From Wohlfahrtiimonas sp. G9077 (GTDB lineage: Bacteria > Pseudomonadota > Gammaproteobacteria > Cardiobacteriales > Wohlfahrtiimonadaceae): 64,000 bases of DNA. Positions 36,069 to 45,609 of this stretch are shown here, piece by piece (the stretch's first letter is position 1; each line of letters opens with the position of its first letter). A model generated the notes under the pieces. The model made no database searches. It saw only the letters and a list, made by a program, of their open reading frames with translations, and was not told the origin of the DNA. The stretch is taken from assembly GCF_002252155.1 (NCBI RefSeq), contig NZ_NEFD01000005.1:1-64000 (forward strand), given 5' to 3'. The position numbers and the translations under genes are program-made.

Positions 36069-36096
36069 ATTTTATTCTCACCGAAAAACCCTTCAA
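36069..36096 (-). promoter_or_regulatory. Candidate nuo operon promoter
   Basis: On the minus strand -35 TTGAAG (36091-36096), a 16-bp spacer and -10 TAAAAT (36069-36074) would start the nuo transcript near 36061, leaving a leader of about 90 nt before nuoA. It is the best match in the 190-bp gap between nuoA and the divergent amidohydrolase. Confidence 0.4.
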
Positions 36097-36160
36097 CGAT
36101 TTCTGGTTTTGACGGTACCATATAGTAACAGAAAATAACTCTTTTGGGAGATCACCAGAT

Positions 36161-37360
36161 ATGACCTTAAACTTTCTAGACGAAAATCAAGAAACAATCC
36201 AATGGTTCAAAAATCATACAAACGAATTTGTTGAACTGCGCCGCCATTTTCATGCACACCCTGAATTATCAAAAAAAGAGTTCTCAACTACCGAAAAAAT
36301 CAAAGAGTTACTCGAATCTTGGGGAATCTCGACAGATTGTTCATTGTTAGAGACTGGCGTTGTTGCTCTTTTGAAAAAAGGCACAAGCACCAAAAGGGTC
36401 GCGCTGCGCGCGGATATAGATGCACTTCCAATTGACGAAAGTACCAATCTTAACTATAAGTCAAAAAGCGACGGAATCATGCACGCGTGCGGTCACGATG
36501 GGCATTTGACCATGTTATTGTTCGCCGCAAAGTACTTACAAGAAGAAGCTAATTTTGACGGGGAAATTTTGCTCATTTTTCAACCAAATGAAGAAGACAG
36601 CGCGGGCGCCCGCGATATGATCAATGCTGGGCTCTTTCAAAAATACCCTGTTGATGCGGTTTATGCAATGCATAATTTTCCGGGCGCGCCCGTTGGCCAA
36701 TTGCTCATTAAAGATGGCCCACAGATGGCGGGCACGGTTGCCATTGACATTGACCTTCATGGTGTTGGCTGCCATGCGGCGCACCCTTATAAAGGCGTTG
36801 ATACCATTGTGATGGCAGCACACCTCATTGTGGCACTGCAAACCATCCCTGCCCGTAACTTATCAGCGATTGACAGCGCCATCATCACCATCGGCACCAT
36901 TCATGGCGGCACAGCGCACAATGTGATTCCACAAACTGTTCAACTCACCGGTACATTGCGCTACTTTGATCCTGTGGTGCGCGATACGGTCAAGCGCCGC
37001 ATTGAAGAAGTGACCCATGGCATCTGCCAAACCTTTGGCGGACAGGCAGATGTGCGCTTAACCGACGGTTACATCGCCACCATTAATCACACCAAAGAGA
37101 CCGAGATTGCCCTAAAGGCTGCCCAAACACTGTTTGATGCTAAAGACATTGTGACCGACAAAGTGCCATCGATGGGCGCGGAAGATTTTGGTTTTATGCT
37201 CGCCGATCAAAAAGGTGCGTATGTTTATATCGGCAATGGCCATGATTCTTCAACCAATAAACTGCACAACGCAGGTTTTGACTTTCACGACGATAACTTA
37301 TTGTATGGTGGGGTTTATTGGGCGACCCTTGCCCAATACTTTTTGGATAACGCACAGTAA
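36161..37360 (+). CDS. M20-family amidohydrolase
   Basis: A 399-residue cytoplasmic metallo-amidohydrolase of the M20D type, the family of hippurate, N-acetyl-diaminopimelate and indole-acetyl-amino-acid hydrolases. Metal ligands are visible in MHACGHDGH (Cys110, His112), the PNEEDSAGA segment, the HNFPG His and the C-terminal SMGAEDFGFM Glu. The dimerisation domain contains GVGCHAAHP. TGGGAGA lies upstream of the ATG. The substrate cannot be told; neighbours give no clue. No signal peptide is present. Confidence 0.88.
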   Translation: MTLNFLDENQETIQWFKNHTNEFVELRRHFHAHPELSKKEFSTTEKIKELLESWGISTDCSLLETGVVALLKKGTSTKRVALRADIDALPIDESTNLNYKSKSDGIMHACGHDGHLTMLLFAAKYLQEEANFDGEILLIFQPNEEDSAGARDMINAGLFQKYPVDAVYAMHNFPGAPVGQLLIKDGPQMAGTVAIDIDLHGVGCHAAHPYKGVDTIVMAAHLIVALQTIPARNLSAIDSAIITIGTIHGGTAHNVIPQTVQLTGTLRYFDPVVRDTVKRRIEEVTHGICQTFGGQADVRLTDGYIATINHTKETEIALKAAQTLFDAKDIVTDKVPSMGAEDFGFMLADQKGAYVYIGNGHDSSTNKLHNAGFDFHDDNLLYGGVYWATLAQYFLDNAQ

Positions 37361-37418
37361 GAATTATATGCTAATATGATCACTATTGAATCAATACACT
37401 AAAAGACAGCGAACAACT

Positions 37419-37910
37419 ATGAAAAAATCGTTTTATATTTGTCTATTCATCCTCTGCTCCATCAGTGCTCATGCACAGCAAATGTATCGTTGGACAGACA
37501 GTGAAGGCGTGGTGCATTACACTGAATATGCACCAGAAGAGACCCGCGAACAGATTCTAAACTTCAAAGATAAAGAAGAAAAATCGACGCCTGCCACCGT
37601 GAAAAAAGTGGACATCATGCGCACCAGCGCCGCCGTTTTAGTGGAAATGCCAAACGGCCGCAAAACCATCAGCAATGACAATGATGCACCGGTTGCCACC
37701 AACTTAAGCGCCGCTCAAAAAATGAGTGAAATGACCTTCTGCCAAACGGTACAAGCGAACATTGCCACTTTTGAAGCATTGAAAAAAGGTGAGGTGGCAT
37801 CCCTAATGTGGGTGTCGCGCCAAGGTGAAACCATCCCCATGAATGACACGCAAATCGATGCGCACTACAAAGCAAACATAGATAATTTAGAACAATATTG
37901 TTTACAATAG
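37419..37910 (+). CDS. DUF4124-containing periplasmic protein
   Basis: A 163-residue exported protein: signal peptide at residues 1-19 (MKKSFYICLFILCSISAHA) followed by the DUF4124 signature QMYRWTDSEGVVHYTEYAP (21-39). The rest is polar, with two Cys residues that could form a disulfide. ATG 37419 is chosen because it begins the signal peptide. Function is unknown for the family. It sits alone between the amidohydrolase and proS, ahead of a terminator. Confidence 0.85.
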   Translation: MKKSFYICLFILCSISAHAQQMYRWTDSEGVVHYTEYAPEETREQILNFKDKEEKSTPATVKKVDIMRTSAAVLVEMPNGRKTISNDNDAPVATNLSAAQKMSEMTFCQTVQANIATFEALKKGEVASLMWVSRQGETIPMNDTQIDAHYKANIDNLEQYCLQ

Positions 37911-37945
37911 ACGCCATCGAGTTCTATAGTGATTCAGCATTTTAC

Positions 37946-37972
37946 AAATGGAGCTTTGCAGCTCCATTTTTT
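37946..37972 (+). terminator. Terminator after the DUF4124 gene
   Basis: AAATGGAGCT (37946-37955) pairs with AGCTCCATTT (37960-37969) around TTGC, followed by more T residues. It ends 30 bp before the proS start, so proS needs its own promoter or reads through. Confidence 0.88.
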
Positions 37973-38002
37973 CGTTAATATTTTCTGTTGAGAAAGCAAC
38001 TT

Positions 38003-39706
38003 ATGAAAACCTCACATTTTCCATTGAGCACCACTAAAGAGTTTCCGAAAGATGCGGAAATTGTCTCCCATCAATTGATGATCAAATCCGGTATGATCCG
38101 TCGTTTGACCTCAGGTTTATACACTTGGGCACCGCTCGGTTTACGCGTGTTGTCTAAAGTGGAAAACGTGGTGCGTGAAGAGATGAATAAAGCCGGCGCC
38201 CTTGAATTGTTGATGCCATTTGTTCAACCTGCTGAATTGTGGCAAGAATCGGGCCGCTGGGATAAATTCGGTAAGCAATTGTTGACCTTCAAAGATCGCC
38301 ATGACAAAGACTACTGCTTAGGCCCAACTCACGAAGAAGTGGTGACCGACTATGCGCGCCAAGAGCTCAAAAGCTATCGTCAATTGCCAGTGAACTTTTA
38401 TCAAATTCAATGGAAATTCCGTGATGAAATCCGCCCACGTTTTGGGGTTATGCGTTCACGCGAATTCTTGATGAAAGATGCATACTCATTCCACATTGAC
38501 AGCACCTCTTTAGAAAAAGAGTACCAAAACATGTACAACGCGTACTCTGCCATTTTTGATCGCTTGCAATTGGAATACCGCGCGGTATTGGCAGATTCAG
38601 GCGCCATCGGCGGTGACCGTTCACAAGAGTTCCACGTATTGGCAGATTCAGGTGAAGATGCGATCGTGATTTCTAACGGTTCAAACTATGCGGCCAACAT
38701 TGAGCGCGCAGAAACGCATCGCGGCGAGAAATATGCCGCGCCCACACAAGCCTTTGAAAAAGTGGCAACGCCCAATGCGCGCTCTGTAGAAGATGTGGCA
38801 AAACAGTTAAATGTACCCACCAGTCAAATCACTAAGACATTGATTGTACATGGTGTTGATGGCAATTTATTGGCCATTTGTTTACGTGGCGACCATTCTT
38901 TAAATGAAGTCAAAGCTGAAAACTTTAAAGACATCGCAAGCCCACTTCGCTTTGCAACAGATGCTGAGATTATTGAAACATTAGGCGTTTCTCCTGGCTC
39001 CATTGGCCCTGTGAATTTACCGATTCCTGTCTTATTTGATCATGCCCTTTATTCATCAAGCGACTTCATTTGTGGCGCGAATGAAAATGGTTTTCATTAT
39101 GTGGGCGTGAACTTTGAGCGCGATCTACCTTTGGCAGAAACTTTTGACTTACGCAACATTGAAGAAGGCGATGTGTCACCGGATGGCCAAGGCACTGTGC
39201 GCTTTATCCGCGGAATTGAAGTGGGTCATATTTTCCAATTGGGCAACAAATACAGCAAAGCGATGAATGCCTCTGTCGTCAATGAAAACGGCGAACAAAC
39301 CTTTATGGAAATGGGTTGTTATGGCATTGGCGTATCGCGCATTGTGGCATCTGCCATTGAGCAATCTCACGATGATAAAGGCATCATTTGGCCAGATGCG
39401 ATGGCACCGTTCCAATTGTCATTGATTCCAATGAATTACCATAAATCTGAAATGGTCAAAACACTCACTGATCAATTGTATGCTGAATTTATGGCACGCG
39501 GCGTTGAAGTGTTATTGGAAGATCGCGACATTCGCCCAGGCAATGCCTTTAATGATCATGAACTTGTGGGCATTCCACATCGTTTGGTGATTGGTGAACG
39601 TGGCCTTAAAAATAATGAACTTGAATACAAAGGCCGTAAAGATGCAGAAAGCACCTTCATCTCTGTCGATGCTGCCGTTGAGTTTGTGATGGATCAATTA
39701 AAATAA
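38003..39706 (+). CDS. proS: Prolyl-tRNA synthetase
   Basis: Bacterial-type class II enzyme of 567 residues that charges tRNA-Pro. The N-terminus MKTSHFPLSTTKEFPKDAE is canonical, which decides ATG 38003 over an upstream codon at 37988. Motif 2 (FRDEIRPRFGVMRSREFLMKDAYSFH, about 135-160) is intact, and the inserted YbaK-like editing domain against Ala-tRNA-Pro lies between about 225 and 405. Motif 3 GIGVSRIVAS is near 440. It converges on tsf across a terminator. Confidence 0.96.
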   Translation: MKTSHFPLSTTKEFPKDAEIVSHQLMIKSGMIRRLTSGLYTWAPLGLRVLSKVENVVREEMNKAGALELLMPFVQPAELWQESGRWDKFGKQLLTFKDRHDKDYCLGPTHEEVVTDYARQELKSYRQLPVNFYQIQWKFRDEIRPRFGVMRSREFLMKDAYSFHIDSTSLEKEYQNMYNAYSAIFDRLQLEYRAVLADSGAIGGDRSQEFHVLADSGEDAIVISNGSNYAANIERAETHRGEKYAAPTQAFEKVATPNARSVEDVAKQLNVPTSQITKTLIVHGVDGNLLAICLRGDHSLNEVKAENFKDIASPLRFATDAEIIETLGVSPGSIGPVNLPIPVLFDHALYSSSDFICGANENGFHYVGVNFERDLPLAETFDLRNIEEGDVSPDGQGTVRFIRGIEVGHIFQLGNKYSKAMNASVVNENGEQTFMEMGCYGIGVSRIVASAIEQSHDDKGIIWPDAMAPFQLSLIPMNYHKSEMVKTLTDQLYAEFMARGVEVLLEDRDIRPGNAFNDHELVGIPHRLVIGERGLKNNELEYKGRKDAESTFISVDAAVEFVMDQLK

Positions 39707-39732
39707 TTGAATGGGATTTTTCTCACCCATAA

Positions 39733-39760
39733 AAAAACGCCTGATCACTCAGGCGTTTTT
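39733..39760. terminator. Bidirectional terminator between proS and tsf
   Basis: A perfect 12-bp stem AAAAACGCCTGA (39733-39744) and TCAGGCGTTTTT (39749-39760) with a TCAC loop; T-runs on both strands serve the converging proS and rpsB-tsf transcripts. Confidence 0.92.
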
Positions 39761-39780
39761 CGCATCAAGAGATGTTTAAA

Positions 39781-40656
39781 TTATTTATTTAAACCTGCTT
39801 GTGCCATAACTTCTGTTGCAAAATCGATGGTTTCGATTTCAACGCCTTCGCCCAATTCAAAGCGAACAAATGCAGTCACTTTAGCTGATTTAGATTTCAA
39901 CAATTTGCCAACGCTCATGTCTGGATCTTTAATGAATGATTGACCTTCTAAAGTAACTTCTTCTAAGTACTTACGAATGCGGCCTTCAACCATTTTTTCT
40001 ACGATGTCAGCAGGTTTACCTGATTCAGCTGCTTGTGCTGAATAGATTTCACGCTCTTTTTCTAACAATTCAGCAGGCACTTCTGATGCATCGATGCATA
40101 CAGGATTTGCAGCTGCAATGTGCATCGCAACGTCTTTTGCCAATTCATCATCGCCGCCTTCAACTTCAACGATTGCCGCAATACGACCACCGTGAACGTA
40201 GCCACCGATTGTGCCCGTTGCGTTTAATACTGTTAAACGACGTACGTTCATATTTTCGCCGATTTTAGCGATCAAACCTTTACGAACTTCATCCACAGTT
40301 GAACCATTTAATGGTTGTGCTGCCAATTCTTCTACTGTTGTTACATCGCTGTTTAATGCAATGTCAGCAGCGTCGTTTGCAAATTTCAAGAAGTCTTCGT
40401 TTTTAGTGACGAAGTCTGTTTCACAGTTCACTTCTAAGATTAATGCTTTTGTACCGTTTTGACGAACTAACAATAAACCTTCAGCCGCAGCACGATCAGA
40501 TTTTTTATCTGCTTTTGCTAAACCGTTTTTACGCATCAAATCGATCGCCGCTTCCATGTCGCCGTTCGTTTCAGTCAATGCTTTTTTACAATCCATCATT
40601 GCAGAACCAGTACGTTCACGGAGTTCTTTAACCATTGCAGCAGTAATATTTGCCAT
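39781..40656 (-). CDS. tsf: Elongation factor Ts
   Basis: A 291-residue nucleotide exchange factor for EF-Tu. The N-terminal UBA-like domain ([19 protein letters not shown]) and the core motif [12 protein letters not shown], whose Asp-Phe pair contacts the EF-Tu nucleotide site, are intact. It follows rpsB by 108 bp, the conserved rpsB-tsf arrangement, with a possible attenuator between them. Confidence 0.97.
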   Translation of the reverse strand: MANITAAMVKELRERTGSAMMDCKKALTETNGDMEAAIDLMRKNGLAKADKKSDRAAAEGLLLVRQNGTKALILEVNCETDFVTKNEDFLKFANDAADIALNSDVTTVEELAAQPLNGSTVDEVRKGLIAKIGENMNVRRLTVLNATGTIGGYVHGGRIAAIVEVEGGDDELAKDVAMHIAAANPVCIDASEVPAELLEKEREIYSAQAAESGKPADIVEKMVEGRIRKYLEEVTLEGQSFIKDPDMSVGKLLKSKSAKVTAFVRFELGEGVEIETIDFATEVMAQAGLNK

Positions 40657-40689
40657 TTTAAAACCTCATTAAATTAATGAATATCACTA

Positions 40690-40729
40690 AAACAAAAGCG
40701 CCCAATCAACCATCTGTTTGCTCGGGCGA
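40690..40729 (-). terminator. Possible attenuator between rpsB and tsf
   Basis: On the minus strand CGCCCGA can pair with TTGGGCG (7 bp, one wobble) across a 16-nt loop, and the 3' side runs into CTTTTGTTTTAG. The weak stem and interrupted T-run suggest partial termination that would lower tsf relative to rpsB. Confidence 0.35.
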
Positions 40730-40764
40730 CTTTCATTTAACGCTTTGAAACAATCTACGTTTGA

Positions 40765-41520
40765 TTATGCTTCTGTCGCAACTTCTGTCGCTTCTACATA
40801 ACCGTCTTTTTCAACGATTTCAGAAACTAATTTTGCGTTAGAACCACGACCTTCGATCACTGCATCAGCTGCTGCTTGTGCATACAATTGAATTGCACGG
40901 ATCGCATCATCGTTACCTGGGATTACATAATCAACACCTTCAGGTGAGTTGTTTGTATCCACAACAGCGATGACAGGAATACCCATTTTACGAGCTTCTG
41001 CAACGGCATTTTTTTCGTAGCCAACATCGATTACGAATAATGCATCAGGAATAGATGGCATGTCTTTGATACCGCCAAGGCTGCGCTCTAATTTTTCTAA
41101 TTCGCGAGTCAATAAGATGCCTTCTTTCTTAGTTAAACGCTCGATTGAACCGTCTGCTTTCATCGCTTCAATTTCACGTAAACGTTTGATAGAGTTCTTA
41201 ACAGTTTTGAAGTTTGTCAACATACCGCCTAACCAACGGTGATCAACGTATGGTTGACCTGCGCGAGTTGCTTCAGCCGCAACGATTTCTTGCGCTGCAC
41301 GCTTAGTACCAACAAATAAAACGCGACCATTTTTTGCAGCGATGCTAGAAATTACATTCATGGCATCTTCAAATAAAGGCATTGTTTTTTCTAAGTTGAT
41401 GATATGAATTTTTTGACGTTCACCAAAGATGTAAGTTTTCATCTGTGGATTCCAGTAACGAGTTTGGTGACCGAAGTGAACGCCAGCTTCAAGCATATCG
41501 CGCATTGTAACGTTTGACAT
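40765..41520 (-). CDS. rpsB: 30S ribosomal protein S2
   Basis: A 251-residue ribosomal protein on the 30S solvent side, needed for assembly of S1. It begins [27 protein letters not shown] and contains the conserved [26 protein letters not shown] stretch (quoted by its core, [15 protein letters not shown]). AAAGGAAA precedes the ATG. It has a strong promoter and a structured leader of about 140 nt. Confidence 0.97.
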   Translation of the reverse strand: MSNVTMRDMLEAGVHFGHQTRYWNPQMKTYIFGERQKIHIINLEKTMPLFEDAMNVISSIAAKNGRVLFVGTKRAAQEIVAAEATRAGQPYVDHRWLGGMLTNFKTVKNSIKRLREIEAMKADGSIERLTKKEGILLTRELEKLERSLGGIKDMPSIPDALFVIDVGYEKNAVAEARKMGIPVIAVVDTNNSPEGVDYVIPGNDDAIRAIQLYAQAAADAVIEGRGSNAKLVSEIVEKDGYVEATEVATEA

Positions 41521-41627
41521 ATTGATTTCCTTTGAAATTTAGGGTTGAGCCTCCAAGCATATTTAAGCGGACTTTACAGCACCCAGCACTTAAACAGTTC
41601 AGCTTGTGAGTCGTTGAATAAAAAATA

Positions 41628-41663
41628 CTTCTAGTTTTTGCCAAAATGAGCAAAAGATAGAAG
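41628..41663 (-). promoter_or_regulatory. 5' hairpin at the start of the rpsB leader
   Basis: On the minus strand CTTCTA pairs with TAGAAG (41663-41658 with 41633-41628) and, after a 2-nt internal loop on each side, TTTTGC pairs with GCAAAA (41655-41650 with 41641-41636). The structure begins right at the predicted transcription start, so it could protect the 5' end or take part in S2 autoregulation. Confidence 0.5.
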
Positions 41664-41669
41664 CACGGC

Positions 41670-41698
41670 TTTATACCATGTGAGGTAAAAAAAATCAA
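41670..41698 (-). promoter_or_regulatory. rpsB-tsf promoter
   Basis: Minus-strand -35 TTGATT (41693-41698), a 17-bp spacer and -10 TATAAA (41670-41675). Transcription would start near 41663, giving a leader of about 142 nt before the S2 start codon. Confidence 0.65.
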
Positions 41699-41800
41699 TT
41701 TCTTTCAAACAATAAGGGGTAATTAAACACCGTGTGACTGACTACAAGATTGGCACTTTTCATGCTAGACTACACACATCAATATTTAAGGAATGTGAGT

Positions 41801-42859
41801 ATGAATTATAAAAATGATTGCTTCATTAAAGCACTTTTGCGTGAGCCAACCCATCGCACCCCATGTTGGATGATGCGCCAAGCGGGCCGTTATTTACCTG
41901 AATATCGCGCAACGCGTGCGAAAGCTGGCAACTTTATGAATTTGTGCATGTCGCCTGAATTGGCCACAGAAGTCACATTGCAACCGATTGACCGTTTTGG
42001 TTTTGATGCGGCCATTTTATTTTCTGACATTTTAACCATTCCAGATGCCATGGGCATGGATTTAACCTTTGTGGAAGGCAAAGGCCCAATCTTCCAAAAA
42101 CCATTGACCACAGAGGCTCAAATCAAACAGTTGCCAAAAGTGGGCATGGAAGAAGAATTGGGTTATGTGATGGATGCTGTGCGCATGATCACCAAAGAGC
42201 TCGATGGCAGAGTGCCATTAATCGGTTTCTCAGGCAGCCCATGGACGCTTGCAACATACATGCTTGAAGGCTCAAGCAGTAAAGAATACACCAAAATCCG
42301 TGGTTTAATGTACTCAAATCCTGCCCTTTTACACACATTGCTTGATCAATTGAGCGATGTGATCATCGATTACTTAAATGCACAGATCGTCAATGGTTGT
42401 GCGGCTGTACAAATCTTTGATACATGGGGCGGTTTACTCAGTAAAGAGTGCTACAACGAATTCTCTCTTCGCTACATGAAGAAAATTTTAGCCGGCCTCA
42501 TTAAAAACTACAAAGAACAAGAAATCCCATCGATCATCTTCACTAAAAATGGTGGTGCATGGATCTCTGAGCAAGCAAACAGCGGCGCAAACGCCATTGG
42601 TTTAGATTGGATGACAGATTTATCCCATGCTCGTGCATTGGTGGGCGATAAAGTTGTTCTTCAAGGCAATATGGATCCTGCGGTGTTGCTCAGCAATCCT
42701 GATATTGTGCGTGCTGAAGTGAAAAAAGTCCTCGATAAATTTGGCGTGGGCGGCGGTCACATCTTTAACTTAGGTCACGGTATTTTCCCTGGCATTGACC
42801 CTGAAAACGTCAAAGCAATGGTGGATGCAGTGCGCGAATTCAGTCCTGCCTATCACTAA
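41801..42859 (+). CDS. hemE: Uroporphyrinogen decarboxylase
   Basis: A 352-residue cytoplasmic haem-synthesis enzyme that converts uroporphyrinogen III to coproporphyrinogen III. Signatures are [15 protein letters not shown] (about residues 22-36) and [13 protein letters not shown] (about 145-157), with the catalytic Asp in [15 protein letters not shown] 41801 follows AAGGAATG and gives the usual N-terminus; an upstream in-frame start at 41750 adds unlikely residues. It is followed 11 bp later by the Nudix gene. Confidence 0.96.
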   Translation: MNYKNDCFIKALLREPTHRTPCWMMRQAGRYLPEYRATRAKAGNFMNLCMSPELATEVTLQPIDRFGFDAAILFSDILTIPDAMGMDLTFVEGKGPIFQKPLTTEAQIKQLPKVGMEEELGYVMDAVRMITKELDGRVPLIGFSGSPWTLATYMLEGSSSKEYTKIRGLMYSNPALLHTLLDQLSDVIIDYLNAQIVNGCAAVQIFDTWGGLLSKECYNEFSLRYMKKILAGLIKNYKEQEIPSIIFTKNGGAWISEQANSGANAIGLDWMTDLSHARALVGDKVVLQGNMDPAVLLSNPDIVRAEVKKVLDKFGVGGGHIFNLGHGIFPGIDPENVKAMVDAVREFSPAYH

Positions 42860-42870
42860 AGAGAGTCACG

Positions 42871-43329
42871 ATGCAACATGACAAACATTGGAGCGATGAT
42901 GTAGAAATCTTCTCTTCAGGTGCCATCGTGGTTCGCATAGAACATAAAAGCTTTCGGTATTTACTGCTGAAAGCTTATAACTTTTGGGATTTCCCAAAAG
43001 GTCAGGTGGAATCTGGTGAAAGTGCCATAGAAGCAACCATTCGTGAAGTGGAAGAAGAGACCACCATTACGGATCTGAACTTTCGTTGGGGACAAGAATT
43101 TTATCAAACCCCCGCTTATTTTAAAGGTAAGAAAATTGCGCGCTATTATTTAGCCGAAACCCATCGTCATGAGATCTCGCTCCCCGTCAATCCGGAGCTC
43201 GGTCATCCTGAGCACAATGATTGGATCTGGGCAACGCGATCACAAGCCCTAAAATTGGTCACCCCACGCGTGCGTGAAGCGATTTATTGGTCTGATCTTT
43301 TTTTAGCCCATGATCCTAGAATTGTATAA
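42871..43329 (+). CDS. Nudix hydrolase, Ap4A-type
   Basis: A 152-residue enzyme with a Nudix box at residues 44-66: Gly44, Glu50, then R58-E59-V60-x-E62-E63 in the REVEEE core. The Gly normally after the last Glu of the box is Thr here. The sequence before the box, LLLKAYNFWDFPKGQVE, resembles asymmetric diadenosine tetraphosphate hydrolases, so removal of Np4N alarmones or mRNA caps is plausible. AAGAGAG precedes the ATG. It lies directly after hemE, probably on the same mRNA. Confidence 0.82.
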   Translation: MQHDKHWSDDVEIFSSGAIVVRIEHKSFRYLLLKAYNFWDFPKGQVESGESAIEATIREVEEETTITDLNFRWGQEFYQTPAYFKGKKIARYYLAETHRHEISLPVNPELGHPEHNDWIWATRSQALKLVTPRVREAIYWSDLFLAHDPRIV

Positions 43330-43429
43330 ATGCGATAATTATCATGCAATACACAAATTTATTTTACATTTATCCTAGTGTATAGTATGAAAACAGTAGC
43401 TCTATTACGAATGAACGGAGAATTACGAG

Positions 43430-43816
43430 ATGGCAGCACCACTCACAAAAATCGTATGTATAGATGATGATCAGGACATCCTGAGCATCATCGAATTTTC
43501 TTTGTCTGAGGTTGGTGGTTTTGAGGTCTTAGCTTGCAATTCTGGCGCTGAAGCATTGGCTAAAGTGGATGCATTTGGGCCCCAACTCTTCCTTATTGAT
43601 GTGATGATGCCTAATATGAGCGGCCCTGAATTGTTAGTGGAATTGCATAAGCAACCACAATATGCCGCAACCCCCGCCATATTTCTCACCGCCAATGCCA
43701 ACTTTGCCGCCTATTCAGAGGCTAAACCCCCCAAACTTTTAGGCGTATTGACAAAGCCTTTTGATCCGATGCAGTTGCCTGAACGCATTCAAAAACTTTG
43801 GGATGAATTCATGTAA
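43430..43816 (+). CDS. Single-domain CheY-like response regulator
   Basis: A 128-residue stand-alone receiver. The acidic pocket (Asp12-Asp14), the phosphoacceptor Asp57 in LFLIDVMMPNMSG, Thr87 and Lys109 in LTKPFD are all present, so it should be phosphorylatable. No output domain or histidine kinase is adjacent. CGGAGAA precedes the ATG, and a TATAGT element (43381-43386) may be its -10. Its stop codon shares one base with the argA start (TAATG), which makes it translationally coupled to an arginine gene. Confidence 0.9.
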   Translation: MAAPLTKIVCIDDDQDILSIIEFSLSEVGGFEVLACNSGAEALAKVDAFGPQLFLIDVMMPNMSGPELLVELHKQPQYAATPAIFLTANANFAAYSEAKPPKLLGVLTKPFDPMQLPERIQKLWDEFM

Positions 43817-45060
43817 TGAGGAATCAAACAATACTCTCAGTATTGCGTGATGCAGGACAATATTTCCACACCTATTCAGGCAGCACATTTGTTGTCTTGC
43901 TAGATCACGTCGAGCATTCTGATGCCGCCTCCATCGCAGAAGACTTAGCGTTTTTATGCGCCCTTAACATCAAAATCATTCTCCTTGTGCCACCAATGCC
44001 CATTGGCAATGCTGTGGTCATCGAGTCTGAAGCGGATCTCGAAGCCTTGGTGATCCAAAGCCAAATTGCCCAGCGCAAAATGGAAACATTGCTCACACAA
44101 GCATTTCACCAATACCGTATCACCACAAGCATCGTCTCTTGCAATGCGGTAACCGCTCGTCCATATGGCATTCACAATGGCGTGGATTTTGGTTATTTTG
44201 GTAAACCACGGAGCATCAAAACGGATGCGCTGCACAATTTACTTGGCCATGCTCAATGCATGATGGTGCCAACGTTTGGCTACGCCTCAACGGGCGACAC
44301 TTTCATCATGGATGGCTTAGAGATGGCCGAACGCATCGCCAGCCATTTGCAATGTGAAAAATTATTGGTATTGACGGAAAAAGCGCCCATTCTCCCACGA
44401 GAAATGAATGCCAATCTTGCCAAAGTCTTGATGCATGATGACGCCTTGTCCGATAAGCACAAAGCGATTTTGCGTTTAAGCATTCCGGCCATTGAAAGCG
44501 GCGTGGAACGCGTGCACATTTTAAATGCCGCCACAGAAGGCGTGCTCATCTATGAATTATTGACCCGTGATGGCGTCGGCGCCATGATCACCAATGAACC
44601 TTATGATGAGATCAAACCTGCTGAAATGGGCGACATTCAAGCCCTCAAGCATTTAATGCAGCCTTGGGAAGACAATGGCACCCTGAAAAAACGCAGCATC
44701 AGCGAGCTTGAAAAGGACATCGAGCACTTTTTCCTCATGTTCCGTGATCACTCATTGATTGGCGCGGTGGCTTATTATCCGCATGCGGAATCTAAAACCG
44801 CAGAGCTCGCTTCACTGTTGGTGCATCCTGATTATCGCAAAGCAAAAAAAGCCAATGCCCTGCTCCATTTCATTGAGCAAAAAGCATTGGCCGATGGTTT
44901 AGATTCACTCTTTTTATTGACCACGCAAACAGCATTGTGGTTCATGGAAAATGGCTTTCAAGTGGCGGGCATTGATCATTTGCCTCCGAAAAAGCTTGCC
45001 GAGTATGACTATACTCGCAATTCAAAAGTGCTGATCAAACCGCTACGCGCGCACCCATAA
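43816..45060 (+). CDS. argA: N-acetylglutamate synthase, divergent
   Basis: A 414-residue protein with the ArgA layout: N-terminal amino-acid-kinase-like domain (about 1-260, with LFTRDG-like ELLTRDGVGAMI near its end) and a C-terminal GNAT domain (about 270-414) containing LLVHPDYR, LFLLTTQTALWFMENGF, DHLPPKK and NSKVLIKPL, all close to known ArgA segments. It would make N-acetylglutamate, the first arginine intermediate. The acetyl-CoA loop is unusual: RKAKKANALL (about 342-351) lacks the glycines of RxxGxG. It is about 30 residues shorter than E. coli ArgA. It overlaps the 3' end of rsmD by 18 bp. Confidence 0.83.
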   Translation: MRNQTILSVLRDAGQYFHTYSGSTFVVLLDHVEHSDAASIAEDLAFLCALNIKIILLVPPMPIGNAVVIESEADLEALVIQSQIAQRKMETLLTQAFHQYRITTSIVSCNAVTARPYGIHNGVDFGYFGKPRSIKTDALHNLLGHAQCMMVPTFGYASTGDTFIMDGLEMAERIASHLQCEKLLVLTEKAPILPREMNANLAKVLMHDDALSDKHKAILRLSIPAIESGVERVHILNAATEGVLIYELLTRDGVGAMITNEPYDEIKPAEMGDIQALKHLMQPWEDNGTLKKRSISELEKDIEHFFLMFRDHSLIGAVAYYPHAESKTAELASLLVHPDYRKAKKANALLHFIEQKALADGLDSLFLLTTQTALWFMENGFQVAGIDHLPPKKLAEYDYTRNSKVLIKPLRAHP

Positions 45061-45609
45061 CGATAGATTGGACTCTTTGGTGTTCATTTGACGATGAACA
45101 CTGAAGCCTTCAATCGCCTCAAGTTTCATGGCAAGGCTGCGTTCAATCACCAAATATCGCACCGATGCAAAATGGGGCGATGCTTGCAATGCATTGAGCG
45201 CATCAGTTAACAGCGTTGGCAATGCAAAAGGTGGATCTAAAAAGATCACGCCATATGCTTGGGTCAACGCGGCTACTTGCACAGCGTCTTTGTTCAACAA
45301 CTGATAACGATCGCTCTCTTGACAAATGCTGGTGACATTTTGCTTGAGTACTGTAAAAGCCTCCCGATCCTTTTCCACAAACGTCACAGATTTGGCCCCG
45401 CGCGACAAAGCTTCCATGCCAAGGGCGCCGCTGCCGGCAAAAAGATCTAAACAGGTTTGCCCGATGATGATCGGTTGTAACCAGTTAAAGAGCGTTTCAC
45501 GCATGCGGTTGCCCGTTGGACGCAAGCCCTCTTTATCCATAACGGTTAATAAACGGGAGCGATAATCACCGCCGATGATGCGAATGGTATGAGATTGCGT
45601 TTTTTTCAT
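45043..45609 (-). CDS. rsmD: 16S rRNA m2G966 methyltransferase
   Basis: A 188-residue enzyme that methylates G966 of 16S rRNA. The S-adenosylmethionine motif DLFAGSGAL (55-63) and catalytic DPPF (125-128) are intact, with RPTGNRMRETLFNWL near the N-terminus. The ATG shares a base with the plsC stop. It is the last gene of the glyS cluster; no terminator is seen before the converging argA. Confidence 0.94.
   Translation of the reverse strand: MKKTQSHTIRIIGGDYRSRLLTVMDKEGLRPTGNRMRETLFNWLQPIIIGQTCLDLFAGSGALGMEALSRGAKSVTFVEKDREAFTVLKQNVTSICQESDRYQLLNKDAVQVAALTQAYGVIFLDPPFALPTLLTDALNALQASPHFASVRYLVIERSLAMKLEAIEGFSVHRQMNTKESNLSLWVRA

Noticed and set aside
43334-43343. GATAATTATC palindrome resembling a Fur box
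   Set aside because: Only the 10-bp core matches; the flanks do not extend to the 19-bp Fur or 7-1-7 pattern, and the downstream genes have no iron link.
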